64,000 bases of DNA from Streptomyces aquilus (GTDB lineage Bacteria; Actinomycetota; Actinomycetes; Streptomycetales; Streptomycetaceae). This document shows, piece after piece, positions 63,964-64,000 of the stretch (its first letter is position 1; every line of letters begins with the position of its first letter). The stretch spans positions 1,798,001 to 1,862,000 of the forward strand of contig NZ_CP034463.1 of NCBI RefSeq assembly GCF_003955715.1, read 5' to 3'. The translations under genes were made by a program, and so were the position numbers. The notes under the pieces were generated by a model, which worked only from the letters and a program-made list of their open reading frames with translations, was not told where the DNA came from and made no database searches.

Positions 63964-64000
63964 TTGTTCTATTACCTGCTCAAGTACGTGTTGCTGGGTC
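63964..64000 (+). CDS. Start of a membrane-associated protein, possibly an acyltransferase (cut by window end)
   Basis: Only 12 codons are visible from a TTG start with GAGGAG ten bases upstream: FYYLLKYVLLG after the first residue. This hydrophobic opening resembles the N terminus of Streptomyces PlsC-type 1-acylglycerol-3-phosphate acyltransferases, but the fragment is too short to be sure. Confidence 0.45.
   Translation, partial: MFYYLLKYVLLG

Overview
The window reads as chromosome of a Streptomyces-like actinomycete. Coding sequence is very GC-rich with G/C third positions, GTG starts are frequent, and 1-4 bp stop/start overlaps are common. Marker genes include the murT-gatD pair, a type III polyketide synthase of the RppA type beside a CYP158-like P450, a group III phosphofructokinase, S-adenosyl methyltransferases of the PF04672 type and a small GC-rich intergenic repeat family typical of the genus. 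I saw no tRNA, rRNA, IS element, prophage or CRISPR array. All calls come from reading the sequence; no database search was run.

Layout. 1-5.9 kb: the 3' part of a ROK gene, an acetamidase/formamidase, a Tat-exported amidase, and a GAF regulator beside an aldehyde dehydrogenase. 5.9-12.4 kb: a minus-strand Hsp90-like ATPase coupled to a 977-aa TPR protein, a conserved unknown, and a degraded aldehyde dehydrogenase pseudogene. 12.4-16 kb: an orphan NIT-type histidine kinase and an MFS transporter with a repeat-expanded loop. 16-25.7 kb: a LysR regulator divergent from nine tightly packed catabolic genes (two FAH-family hydrolases, cyclase, FAD monooxygenase, ACMSD-type amidohydrolase, extradiol dioxygenase, SDR and two CoA-transferase subunits). 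I infer an aromatic meta-cleavage route ending in a 3-oxoacid. 25.7-34.6 kb: a mixed set including an OhrR-like regulator divergent from an esterase, a DUF779 protein and secreted hydrolases. 34.6-37.9 kb: two acyl-CoA dehydrogenases plus a quinone oxidoreductase in one operon. 38-43 kb: an XRE-cupin regulator divergent from a thioredoxin-reductase-like enzyme, ATP-dependent DNA ligase, NUDIX and SSADH. 43-46.3 kb: rppA, P450 and cupin (tetrahydroxynaphthalene/flaviolin pigment). 46.3-52.2 kb: acyl-CoA dehydrogenase/TetR, peptide deformylase, murT-gatD and pfkA. 52.4-60.9 kb: CtaG-like protein, lipoprotein plus Ser/Thr kinase, and a LytS/LytTR two-component system interleaved with a cation/acetate-type symporter. 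61-63.7 kb: Lrp regulator, an arginine-deiminase-family enzyme and rocD. The window ends at the first codons of a membrane-associated protein.

The least expected pattern is at gene ends. At four unrelated genes a short tandem array (33, 49, 24 and 17 bp units) begins inside the last codons, includes the stop codon and runs on downstream. At the cyclase gene the stop looks like a CAG-to-TAG change inside an otherwise open, codon-phased proline-rich repeat tail. Other points worth checking are the Hsp90-TPR pair, the LysR-controlled catabolic operon with a perfect palindromic operator, a perfect 11-bp OhrR-like palindrome serving an esterase instead of an Ohr peroxidase, a predicted leaderless XRE gene, and helically phased palindromes in front of the arginine/ornithine genes.
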